This document shows positions 42,638 to 49,511 of a stretch of DNA of 54,909 nt, piece by piece. The first letter of the stretch is position 1, and each line of letters starts with the position of its first letter. The DNA is taken from NCBI GenBank assembly GCA_000437595.1, contig FR899834.1:1-54909 (forward strand), written 5' to 3'. The notes beneath the pieces are model-generated. The model was not told where the DNA came from. It worked only from the letters and a program-made list of their open reading frames with translations, and did not search any database. The translations under genes were made by a program, and so were the position numbers. This DNA comes from Faecalibacterium sp. CAG:74 (GTDB taxonomy: Bacteria > Bacillota > Clostridia > Christensenellales > Aristaeellaceae).

Positions 42638-44485
42638 ATGATGAAGAAACGGATTTTTGCGCTTTTCTGTGCTCTGCTGATGCTGACGGGACTGGTGAGC
42701 ATTGCCGGGGCGGAAAGCACCGCCAGCACGCTGCCGATTAAGGTGGAACTGGATTTCTCCAAGTACCAGTTCACCGCACCGGAGGAAATTACCGTCACGA
42801 TTCGCGTGACGAACGTAACGGACGAGAAGTTCACGTCCCCCGTGTCGGTGCTTGACCCCAACGGCAGCATCATCGAGGCGTTCGGCACGCCGCTGCTGGA
42901 CGCGGGCGCGAGCCAGAGCTGCACGATTGCGTGGAACGTGACGCAGGCGGATTTGAACGCCGGACAGCTGGCGTTCCGCGTGCGCTATCCCCGCAAGGAT
43001 GAAAACGGCATCGTTTCCAACGCGAGCAACAACTTTGTCAAGCGCATTTCGCAGGTGCAGGCAGAACCGGAAATTCAGGTCAGCCGCACCATCACGCCCG
43101 GTATCGCCCGCAAGGGACAGGAAGTGAGCGTGGTGTACGAAATCCGCAACGTCGGTACAGTGGATGTGACGGGCGTGCGCATCAAGGAATCCTCCGCTGT
43201 TTCGTCGAACACGGCGAGCATCGGCGCGATTCCGGCGGGCGAGAAGAAGTCGCATACCTTTACCGTGACGATGGGTACGAAGAACATCACGTCCAACGCG
43301 ACCGTCACCTACTCCGCGGGCGGCAAGAGCTACACCGAGAAGGTGGCGGATGCGGCCATCAAGTACGGCACGGTCAACCTGACCGCAACGCTGACCGCCG
43401 ATCGCAAGGGCGGCAATGTCGGCGATGAAGTCAAGCTGACGCTGACGCTCAAAAATACGGGCAAGAAGAACATCACGGGCATCACCGTCACTGACCCGAC
43501 GCTGAACACGGTGTTTACCGATGTGACGGTGGACGCGGGCAAGACGGTCAAGCTGGAAAAGACCATCACCATGACCGAAACGGCGGAATATCAGTTCACT
43601 GTGACGGGCATGGAGGGAACGACCGGCATTGAAACGGCGACGGGCCGCCTGCCGCTGACCGCCATTGACCCGGCGAAAGCACCCAGCCTGACGGTGGAAA
43701 CGACTGCCAGCACGGATGTTGTGTTCACCCTGCCGTCGGTCATCCGCTTCACCATCACTGTGACCAACACCGGCAATTATGACGCGAAGAAAATCACCGT
43801 CTCGTCCTCGGGCGTGTCACTGGCGAGCATTGCCCAGCTTGCGCCCGGCGAGTCCTTCACGACGATGCGCGACGTGCAGGTGAACATGGTGGGCAAATTC
43901 CGCTTCGACGCGACGCTCAGCAACGAACTGGGCGAAGCGACGACCTTTGAGGGCAACATCATTCAGGTGCAGCAGGCAGCGCCGACGAGCGCGCCGACGC
44001 AGGTGCCTGTCACCACGCCGCAGCCCTTTGTGGCGGAGGAGCTGCCCACGGAGGACACCTTGCCTGCCGCCGTGACGACCTTCCAGGGTGTGCTGACGAC
44101 GCTGTACTACATCTTCGCGGTGCTGGCGGTGATTTCTGCTGTGCTGCTGGCAGTGAGCATCGCCGGGCGCGTGATGAATCGCCCGAAGGATGGGCAGGAG
44201 CAGCTGCAGCTCAGCGAACGCCGCAATTACACCGAGGAAGTGCCGGAAGACGAGCGCGTGATGATTGCGGACGAAAGCGAGAATGCGCCGGAAGCCGAGG
44301 AAAAGCCTGAAACGGCAGAAACGGCGGACGCGGTGCAGACGGCGGACGACGTGGCAGCAAACGAAAAGCCCGCAAGCGCCGAGGCGCAGCAGGTCTTTAC
44401 CGCGGACGATATGGCGGAAGACGGCGATGCCATGGAGGATGCGAAAGCGCAAATCTACGGCCGCAGCAAGCGCGGACGCCAGTAA
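42638..44485 (+). CDS. Exported CARDB/NEW3-type repeat protein with membrane anchor and acidic tail
   Basis: 615-residue protein: signal peptide (about 1-25, 'RIFALFCALLMLTGLVSIAGA'), then four immunoglobulin-like repeats of about 100-115 residues. Each has a 'V.V..V.N.G..D.TGV.I' pattern ('VVYEIRNVGTVDVTGVRIK', 'LTLTLKNTGKKNITGITVT', 'FTITVTNTGNYDAKKITVS'). A Pro/Thr linker, one membrane helix ('LYYIFAVLAVISAVLLAVSI', about 490-510) and an acidic cytoplasmic tail of about 95 residues follow. Such domains mediate adhesion between proteins. The start is preceded only by a weak GATGGGGAT site; an adjacent ATG at 42641 is equally possible. Function unknown. Confidence 0.83.
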   Translation: MMKKRIFALFCALLMLTGLVSIAGAESTASTLPIKVELDFSKYQFTAPEEITVTIRVTNVTDEKFTSPVSVLDPNGSIIEAFGTPLLDAGASQSCTIAWNVTQADLNAGQLAFRVRYPRKDENGIVSNASNNFVKRISQVQAEPEIQVSRTITPGIARKGQEVSVVYEIRNVGTVDVTGVRIKESSAVSSNTASIGAIPAGEKKSHTFTVTMGTKNITSNATVTYSAGGKSYTEKVADAAIKYGTVNLTATLTADRKGGNVGDEVKLTLTLKNTGKKNITGITVTDPTLNTVFTDVTVDAGKTVKLEKTITMTETAEYQFTVTGMEGTTGIETATGRLPLTAIDPAKAPSLTVETTASTDVVFTLPSVIRFTITVTNTGNYDAKKITVSSSGVSLASIAQLAPGESFTTMRDVQVNMVGKFRFDATLSNELGEATTFEGNIIQVQQAAPTSAPTQVPVTTPQPFVAEELPTEDTLPAAVTTFQGVLTTLYYIFAVLAVISAVLLAVSIAGRVMNRPKDGQEQLQLSERRNYTEEVPEDERVMIADESENAPEAEEKPETAETADAVQTADDVAANEKPASAEAQQVFTADDMAEDGDAMEDAKAQIYGRSKRGRQ

Positions 44486-44497
44486 TACGGATTTTTT

Positions 44498-44534
44498 GCC
44501 CCGGTCAGCGAGAAAACGGCTGACCGGGGCTTTG
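44498..44534 (+). terminator. Terminator of the CARDB-like gene
   Basis: Perfect 12-bp arms GCCCCGGTCAGC (44498-44509) and complement (44519-44530), then TTTGTGT. It starts 12 bp after the stop codon. Confidence 0.82.
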
Positions 44535-44585
44535 TGTCACTTTGTGACGATTTCGTAACATTTTTCGCGAAGAGCATGTTTTTCT

Positions 44586-44613
44586 TTGCTTTTTGCGCGG
44601 AATATGGTATAAT
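44586..44613 (+). promoter_or_regulatory. Promoter of the YesL-like gene
   Basis: TTGCTT (44586-44591) and TATAAT (44608-44613) with a 16-bp spacer; leader of about 70 nt before the GTG start. Confidence 0.6.
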
Positions 44614-44688
44614 AAGAAACTGATTTATCATCCCTTGATGCAGGTGGAAAATCGGGGATGACATTCGCCTGACGAGGAGGACGAAACG

Positions 44689-45705
44689 GTGTTTGACAAG
44701 CTGATGAATTCCTACTACTACGGCAAGAGCGGCAAGGGCGATTACACGCCCGACGACCTGCCGAAGAACCGCTGGCAGCTGTTTCTGGAGATGCTGCGCA
44801 CGCGCATGAGCGGGCTGTGCCGCATGAACCTGATGTACTTCGTGGCGTGGCTGCCCGCAATGATTGCGATTGCACTGTGTGTCGTCAGCTTGATTATGAC
44901 GCTGGCGGGCACGGTGCAGGTGGACGAGACGGGTGCAGTCATTGACGCGATTGACCAGACAGCCCTCCGCGAAGCCATGCAGACCAGCAGCGACATGATT
45001 TTTGTCACGCTGCTGATTCTGATTCCGTGCATCGCCATTACCGGCCCGTTCACGGCGGGACTCAGCTACGTCACCCGCAACTGGGCGCGTGACGAACACG
45101 CCTTCCCGTGGGCGGACTACAAGGATGCCATCAAGGCAAACTGGAAGCAGGGACTGCTCGTCAGCACGATTACCGGCTGCGTGCCGTTCCTTGTCTACAT
45201 CTGCTGGCGCTTCTATGGTGATATGGCGGTGGGAAACGCCGTGTGGGTCATTCCGCAGATGCTGATTCTGATGCTGGGCATTCTTTGGGCGCTCGCAGTG
45301 ACGTATATGTACCCGATGATGGTGACGTATCAGATGAATTTCCGCACCATCATCCGCAACAGCTTTATCCTCGCGGTCGGGCGGCTGCCAGGCAGTGTGG
45401 GCATTCGGCTGCTGCACTGCGTCCCGACGGTGCTGTTCACCGTGATTTTCCTGCTGACGCTTCAGCCGTGGGTACTGATGCTCCTGTTCGCGTACTACCT
45501 CATCTTCGGCTTCGCGTTCAGCCGCTTCATCACCGCCAGCTTCACCAACGCGGTGTTTGACAAGTACATCAACTCCCGCATTGAGGGCGCGCAGGTCAAC
45601 CGCGGCTTGTCGCAGGAGAATGACGACGATGATGATGATGACGACGAGCAGGAAGAAGAGCGCGAACTGAAGCCGTGGGAAAACGGCTACACGGACAAGC
45701 GGTAA
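44689..45705 (+). CDS. YesL/DUF624-like membrane protein
   Basis: 338-residue protein with about five to six membrane segments. 'MYFVAWLPAMIAIALCVVSL' is the first, then 'MIFVTLLILIPCIAITGPFT', 'MLILMLGILWALAVTYMYPM' and 'LFTVIFLLTLQPWVLMLLFA'. The 'GPFTAGLSYVTRNWARDEHA' stretch and 'FRTIIRNSFILAVGRLP' match the DUF624 pattern. The C-terminus is a polar tail with eight consecutive Asp. The start is GTG at 44689, preceded by GAGGAGG. DUF624 genes often accompany sugar utilisation genes; here the neighbours give no specific link. Confidence 0.8.
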   Translation: MFDKLMNSYYYGKSGKGDYTPDDLPKNRWQLFLEMLRTRMSGLCRMNLMYFVAWLPAMIAIALCVVSLIMTLAGTVQVDETGAVIDAIDQTALREAMQTSSDMIFVTLLILIPCIAITGPFTAGLSYVTRNWARDEHAFPWADYKDAIKANWKQGLLVSTITGCVPFLVYICWRFYGDMAVGNAVWVIPQMLILMLGILWALAVTYMYPMMVTYQMNFRTIIRNSFILAVGRLPGSVGIRLLHCVPTVLFTVIFLLTLQPWVLMLLFAYYLIFGFAFSRFITASFTNAVFDKYINSRIEGAQVNRGLSQENDDDDDDDDEQEEERELKPWENGYTDKR

Positions 45706-45775
45706 TCCGCATGAAGCGGGCGCAGGGTGTGCAAACTACTGCTATACGCTATAACAACCTGCAATAAAGGGGAGA

Positions 45776-45845
45776 CCGAAGGGGTCAAGGGGGCGAACGG
45801 AAAGCCCCCTTGTCGCCTCCGCAGAGGCGAACCCACTGCAACATT
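45776..45845 (+). repeat. Family B hairpin repeat (short copy)
   Basis: GAAGGGGTCAAGGGGGCGAA, CGGAAAG, CCCCCTTGTCGC, then GCCTCCGCAGAGGC and CACTGCAACA tail. It sits between the YesL-like gene and the spore-protein gene, where it could act as a terminator-like hairpin. Confidence 0.78.
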
Positions 45846-45878
45846 GCAGATTGTTAATGTGAGAAAGGAGAGCAGAAA

Positions 45879-46037
45879 ATGCAACGACCTTGGCGCTTGC
45901 CCGACAAGCTCCGCCGCAAGTATGAGACGGCGGAAGCCCTCGGACTGACAGAAAAACTCCGCGACGTCGGCTGGGCGGGTCTGTCCGCGAAGGAAGCGGG
46001 CAGAATCGGCGGTACGATGCGCGGAAAAAACAGATAA
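45879..46037 (+). CDS. Small acid-soluble spore protein, alpha/beta type
   Basis: 52-residue basic protein with the family core: 'KYETAEALGLTEKLRDVGWA' followed by 'GLSAKEAGRIGGTMRGKN'. Alpha/beta SASPs coat DNA in dormant spores and protect it from UV; the GWAGLSAKEAGRIGG part includes the Glu of the GPR protease site region in typical members. AAAGGAG lies 10 bp before the ATG. The methyltransferase gene starts 16 bp downstream. Together with spo0A it shows that the organism is equipped to sporulate. The protein is shorter than the usual 60-70 residues. Confidence 0.88.
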   Translation: MQRPWRLPDKLRRKYETAEALGLTEKLRDVGWAGLSAKEAGRIGGTMRGKNR

Positions 46038-46053
46038 TCAGGCAGGAAAACGA

Positions 46054-46800
46054 ATGTATACAGGATTTGCGGAAGTTTACGACACGCTGATGAACGACGT
46101 GCATTATGGCGCATGGGCGGATATGTATGCCCGGATGATGACGGCTTACGGCATCCCGCGCAATGCGAAGGTGTGCGAGTGCGCATGCGGCACGGGCAGC
46201 CTGACACTGCCCTTGCAGCAGCTGGGCTATGAGATGATGGGCATCGACCTCTCACAGGAAATGCTCTGGCAGGCGGCGCAGAAGGCGCGCAAGGCGGGGT
46301 TCGGCATCCCGTTCATCCGGCAGGACATGCGGCAATTGCGGCTGCATCGCCCGGTGGACGCGGTGCTGGCGACATGCGACGGGGTGAATTACCTCCTGCA
46401 GGACGTGGACGCGGCGGCGTTCTTCCAATCCGCATGGGAAGCCATCAAGCCCGGCGGCGGGCTGTTCTTCGATGTGTCGACACCTTATAAGCTGGAGCAC
46501 CTGCTGGGCAGCCAGTTCATGGGCGAGGATCGCCGGGACGTGACGTACATGTGGCAGAACCGGTATTTCCCGGAGCGCCAGCAGGTGGAAATGCACCTTG
46601 CTATCTTCGTGAAAGAGCCGGACGGGCGGTATCGGCGGATTGACGAGGAGCAGGTACAGCGCGCGTATCAGGCGGAGAAGCTGGTGGCGCTCTTGCAGTC
46701 GATTGGCTTTGTGGATGTGCGGGTGTTTGGGACGAATGCGCTTACGCATCCCGCGCCGGAAGAGCATCGGTGGCATATCGCGGCGAGAAAACCGGAGTAA
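46054..46800 (+). CDS. Class I SAM-dependent methyltransferase (YqeM-like)
   Basis: 248-residue methyltransferase. Motif I is 'VCECACGTGSLTLPL' (residues 40-54), the acidic ribose-binding residue is in 'MMGIDLSQEML', motif II/III region is 'VDAVLATCDGVNYLL', and the post-core 'AIKPGGGLFFDVSTPYKL' follows. The closest known type is the YqeM family, of unknown substrate. It is 16 bp downstream of the spore-protein gene, so may be cotranscribed with it. Confidence 0.88.
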   Translation: MYTGFAEVYDTLMNDVHYGAWADMYARMMTAYGIPRNAKVCECACGTGSLTLPLQQLGYEMMGIDLSQEMLWQAAQKARKAGFGIPFIRQDMRQLRLHRPVDAVLATCDGVNYLLQDVDAAAFFQSAWEAIKPGGGLFFDVSTPYKLEHLLGSQFMGEDRRDVTYMWQNRYFPERQQVEMHLAIFVKEPDGRYRRIDEEQVQRAYQAEKLVALLQSIGFVDVRVFGTNALTHPAPEEHRWHIAARKPE

Positions 46801-46990
46801 GGCTTGAAACATACTCCGGCTTCGGAGTGGCAGGGGGAATCGCCTCCGCAGAGGCGAAATCCCTGCATAAACACGCGGAAGAAGTATGCAGACGCGCGCA
46901 ACTGAATCGCGCGAAAGGGTCAAGGGAGAAACTCCCTTGCAGGGTGCAGGGGCAGCGCCCCTGCCGGAGTCCAGAGGCAGCGCCTCTGGT
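46801..46990 (+). repeat. Composite of family B remnant and family A copy 5
   Basis: 46801-46865 has ACTCCGGCTTCGGAGT and a GCCTCCGCAGAGGC family B end. From 46866 it continues as family A: CATAAACACGCGGAAGAAG, GCAACTGAATCGCGCG, CAAGGGAGAAACTCCCTTG, GCAGGGGCAGCGCCCCTGC and CCAGAGGCAGCGCCTCTGG. The last cassette ends at 46990, directly before the GGAGGTG of hslO. Confidence 0.78.
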
Positions 46991-47004
46991 AGGAGGTGCT
47001 TGTT

Positions 47005-47910
47005 ATGAGTGAAGAAATGATAGAACGGCATCAAGGGGACGAAATGATTCGCCTGACGCTGATGGATGGTCAGGTGCGCGTGATGATGTGCGAAACGACG
47101 CAGATGGCACAGCGCGCGGCGGATATTCATGGCGCAACGCCCGTCTGCACGGCGGCGATGGGGCGGCTGATGACCGCGACAAGTATGCTTGGCGTGATGA
47201 TGAAGGGCGATAATGAGTCCGTGACGGTCAATATCCACGGCGACGGCCCGATGGGAACCATCGTGGCGGTGGCGAATCACGGCGACGTGAAGGTCTGCGC
47301 GGATGATGCGCGGGTCGAACTCCCCCTGCGCGCGGATGGCAAACTCGACGTCGGCGGAGCGATCGGGCATACCGGGCGCATGACCGTTATCAAAGACTTG
47401 GGACTGAAAGAGCCGTATGTCGGCACGATTGAGCTGGTCAGCGGCGAACTCGGCATTGATTTCGCGCAGTATTTCACCGTGTCCGAACAGCAGCCGTCGC
47501 TGGTGTCGCTGGGCGTGCTGGTGAATGGCGACGTGGTGCTGAAGGCGGGTGGACTGCTCGTTCAGCCGATGCCGGGGTGCGAGGAGGAGACGATCGAGCA
47601 GCTTGAACTTCGCAGCCCGATGTTTGCCGACATCAGCCGCGAAATGACCGAAGCGCCCAAGGAGCAGCTGCTGGAAGACTGGTTCCGCGGCATGAAGCCG
47701 GTCGTCCTCGACCGCACGCCCCTGCGCTATCACTGCGGATGCAGCCGCGCGCGCATGGAAAAGGCGCTTATTTCGCTTGGACGCAAGGAATTGCAGAACA
47801 TCATCGACGAGGATACCGGCGCGGAGCTCGGCTGCCATTTCTGCCATCAGCAGTATCAGTTCACGACGGAGGAACTCAGGCAGCTGCTGGAAAAAGCAAC
47901 GCGGGAATAA
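47005..47910 (+). CDS. hslO: Redox-regulated chaperone Hsp33
   Basis: 301-residue cytosolic holdase activated by disulfide formation under oxidative stress. N-terminal domain ('LTLMDGQVRVMMCETTQMAQ', 'MGTIVAVANHGDVKV') and the C-terminal zinc switch with four cysteines in 'YHCGCSRARME' and 'LGCHFCHQQYQF' are complete. The start was placed at 47005 because GGAGGTG ends 7 bp before it; this site directly follows a repeat hairpin. Next gene 12 bp downstream. Confidence 0.96.
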   Translation: MSEEMIERHQGDEMIRLTLMDGQVRVMMCETTQMAQRAADIHGATPVCTAAMGRLMTATSMLGVMMKGDNESVTVNIHGDGPMGTIVAVANHGDVKVCADDARVELPLRADGKLDVGGAIGHTGRMTVIKDLGLKEPYVGTIELVSGELGIDFAQYFTVSEQQPSLVSLGVLVNGDVVLKAGGLLVQPMPGCEEETIEQLELRSPMFADISREMTEAPKEQLLEDWFRGMKPVVLDRTPLRYHCGCSRARMEKALISLGRKELQNIIDEDTGAELGCHFCHQQYQFTTEELRQLLEKATRE

Positions 47911-47922
47911 GGAGAATACAGC

Positions 47923-48396
47923 ATGAAGTGCATCAATTTTGACGAGCGGTTCGCGGATTTCACGGCGAAGTGGATGAAGGAGCACCGCGGCGAATACAAG
48001 ACCTACGACGAGATGGAGGACGATCTGCCTCGCGTGTACACGGAGTTCCTGAACATGCCCGCGAAGTGGCTCGACGGTGTGACGCCCGGCGCGTACTTCA
48101 CGCAGTTCGAGGACGCGAAGGACTTGGTGGACTGGATGGTGCAGTACTGCCAGAAGGACATCCCCGTGCCGGATATGCTGATGGAGCAGATTCAGGCGGT
48201 GGGCCGCCCGTGCGAGAAGCGCCTGCTGACCCTCCTGCGCGACGAAAGCGACGCCATCCCGGAGGAGGCGCGCATGACCGCTATCGGACTTCTTCGCGAC
48301 ATGGGCAGCACCTTGCCGAAGATGCTCTACATCCAGTGGCAGCTGAAACGCGAAATGAAGGATGATTTGGCGGCGAACGCGCTGGAGACGAAATGA
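47923..48396 (+). CDS. N-terminal part of a split HEAT-like helical protein
   Basis: 157-residue reading frame, all-helical, with no recognised family beyond weak HEAT-like helices ('CEKRLLTLLRDESDAIPEEARMTAIGLLRDMG'-type pairs). Its last codons duplicate the beginning of the next frame: a 38-bp segment (48352-48389) is repeated at 48390-48427 (34 of 38 identical). Because 38 is not a multiple of three, the duplication makes a TGA stop that overlaps a new ATG (ATGA, 48393-48396). Removing one copy would join both frames into a protein of about 285 residues. GGAG lies upstream of the ATG. Confidence 0.75.
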   Translation: MKCINFDERFADFTAKWMKEHRGEYKTYDEMEDDLPRVYTEFLNMPAKWLDGVTPGAYFTQFEDAKDLVDWMVQYCQKDIPVPDMLMEQIQAVGRPCEKRLLTLLRDESDAIPEEARMTAIGLLRDMGSTLPKMLYIQWQLKREMKDDLAANALETK

Positions 48397-48427
48397 AGGA
48401 TGATTTGGCGGACAACGCGCTGGACAG
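48352..48427 (+). repeat. 38-bp tandem duplication inside a coding region
   Basis: Units 48352-48389 and 48390-48427, both starting GAAATGAAGGATGATTTGGC; 34 of 38 positions are identical, with all four differences in the last 16 bases. It shifts the frame and creates the ATGA junction between the two half-genes. Confidence 0.85.
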
Positions 48428-48818
48428 TCTGCGCGACATGGGCAAGGAAGCCTTGCAGCCGATGCTGGAAAACCTGAACAAGGCGAACGAAGCCGGTCAG
48501 GAAGCGCTCTTGGATGTGCTGGCGAACTTCCCCGGCCACGAGAACGTGTATCAGCTGGCGGTGCGCCTGTTCGAGAAGAACCCGAACCGCCGCGCCCTGT
48601 TCGCAAGCTATCTGGCGAAACTGGGCGACCCGCGCGCGCTGCCGGTGCTGATTGCCGCTGCGAACGAGGAAAACTGCCGCTACATGGACTTTATCGAGCT
48701 GCGCGCCGCCATCGAGGAGCTGGGTGGCGAAGCGCCGGAGCGCGAGTTCTACGACGACCCGGAATACGAGGCGCTGCACCCGATGGACGACGGGGACGAT
48801 GACACGAACCTACAGTAA
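48393..48818 (+). CDS. C-terminal part of the split HEAT-like helical protein
   Basis: 141-residue frame starting at the ATGA junction. Repeated helix pairs 'DSLRDMGKEALQPMLENLNK', 'EALLDVLANFPGHENVYQLA' and 'YLAKLGDPRALPVLIAAANE' are HEAT-like. An acidic tail ends in DDGDDDTNLQ. It may still be made through translational coupling from the upstream half, giving a two-subunit version of one protein. The function is unknown; HEAT-like arrays bind proteins or nucleic acid. It lies 9 bp upstream of the HD-domain gene, with an AAGGAG in between. Confidence 0.75.
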   Translation: MKDDLADNALDSLRDMGKEALQPMLENLNKANEAGQEALLDVLANFPGHENVYQLAVRLFEKNPNRRALFASYLAKLGDPRALPVLIAAANEENCRYMDFIELRAAIEELGGEAPEREFYDDPEYEALHPMDDGDDDTNLQ

Positions 48819-48827
48819 GGAGCATCC

Positions 48828-49493
48828 ATGGTAACACTGGCGGATATTCAGAAAAACGAGGACATCAAGGCGCTCATCAGCGCGGGCAACCGCTATTTGG
48901 CGGCGATGGGCTTCACCGAGCACGGCCCGCGCCACGTCAGCTATGTCAGCCGGACGGCGGCGGGCATTCTGGCAGCGCTGAACTTTTCGCCGCGCGAGGT
49001 GGAGCTGGCGGCGATTGCCGGGTGGGTGCATGACGTGGGCAACTCCGTCAATCGGCATGACCACGGGCCGCTGGGCGCGGTGCTGCTGCTGCCTATCCTG
49101 CGCGAGACGGGCATGGCAATGGACGACGTGATGGAAATCATCACCGCGGTGGGCAATCACGAGGAGCAGAGCGGGTTCATCTCCAGCGCGGTTTCGGCGG
49201 CGCTGGCGCTGGGCGACAAGTCCGATGCGCACAAAACGCGCGTCCGCGGCGGCAAACCCGACCTGAACGACATTCACGACCGCGTGAACTTCTCCATTCA
49301 GGAGAACCGCGTGATTGTTGACCCGGTGAAGCGTATCATCCGCCATGAATTGACGATGGATGAATCGTCCTCGGTCATGGAATACCTGCAAATCTACATG
49401 AGCCGCATCGTTATGTGCGAACAGGCGGCGGCATTCCTGAAGTGCAGCTTTGATTTGGTTATCAACGGTCAAACCATCAACAATCGCCCCTGA
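48828..49493 (+). CDS. HD-domain phosphohydrolase-like protein
   Basis: 221-residue cytosolic protein. Metal ligands of the HD fold are visible: His in 'EHGPRHVSYVSR', the HD pair in 'IAGWVHDVGNSVNRHDHG', a later His in 'AVGNHEEQSG', and Asp in 'LALGDKSDAHK'. HD proteins hydrolyse nucleotides or phosphoesters; the substrate cannot be told. AAGGAG precedes the ATG. The C-terminal 70 residues are not family-typical. Part of the run hslO-HEAT halves-HD-zinc-ribbon gene, all closely spaced. Confidence 0.86.
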   Translation: MVTLADIQKNEDIKALISAGNRYLAAMGFTEHGPRHVSYVSRTAAGILAALNFSPREVELAAIAGWVHDVGNSVNRHDHGPLGAVLLLPILRETGMAMDDVMEIITAVGNHEEQSGFISSAVSAALALGDKSDAHKTRVRGGKPDLNDIHDRVNFSIQENRVIVDPVKRIIRHELTMDESSSVMEYLQIYMSRIVMCEQAAAFLKCSFDLVINGQTINNRP

Positions 49494-49511
49494 TGGAAGG
49501 AGAAAAGCACA

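Noticed and set aside
46996..47004. Upstream GTG start for hslO
   Set aside because: It lies inside the GGAGGTG ribosome binding site; the ATG at 47005 has correct spacing and matches the family start.
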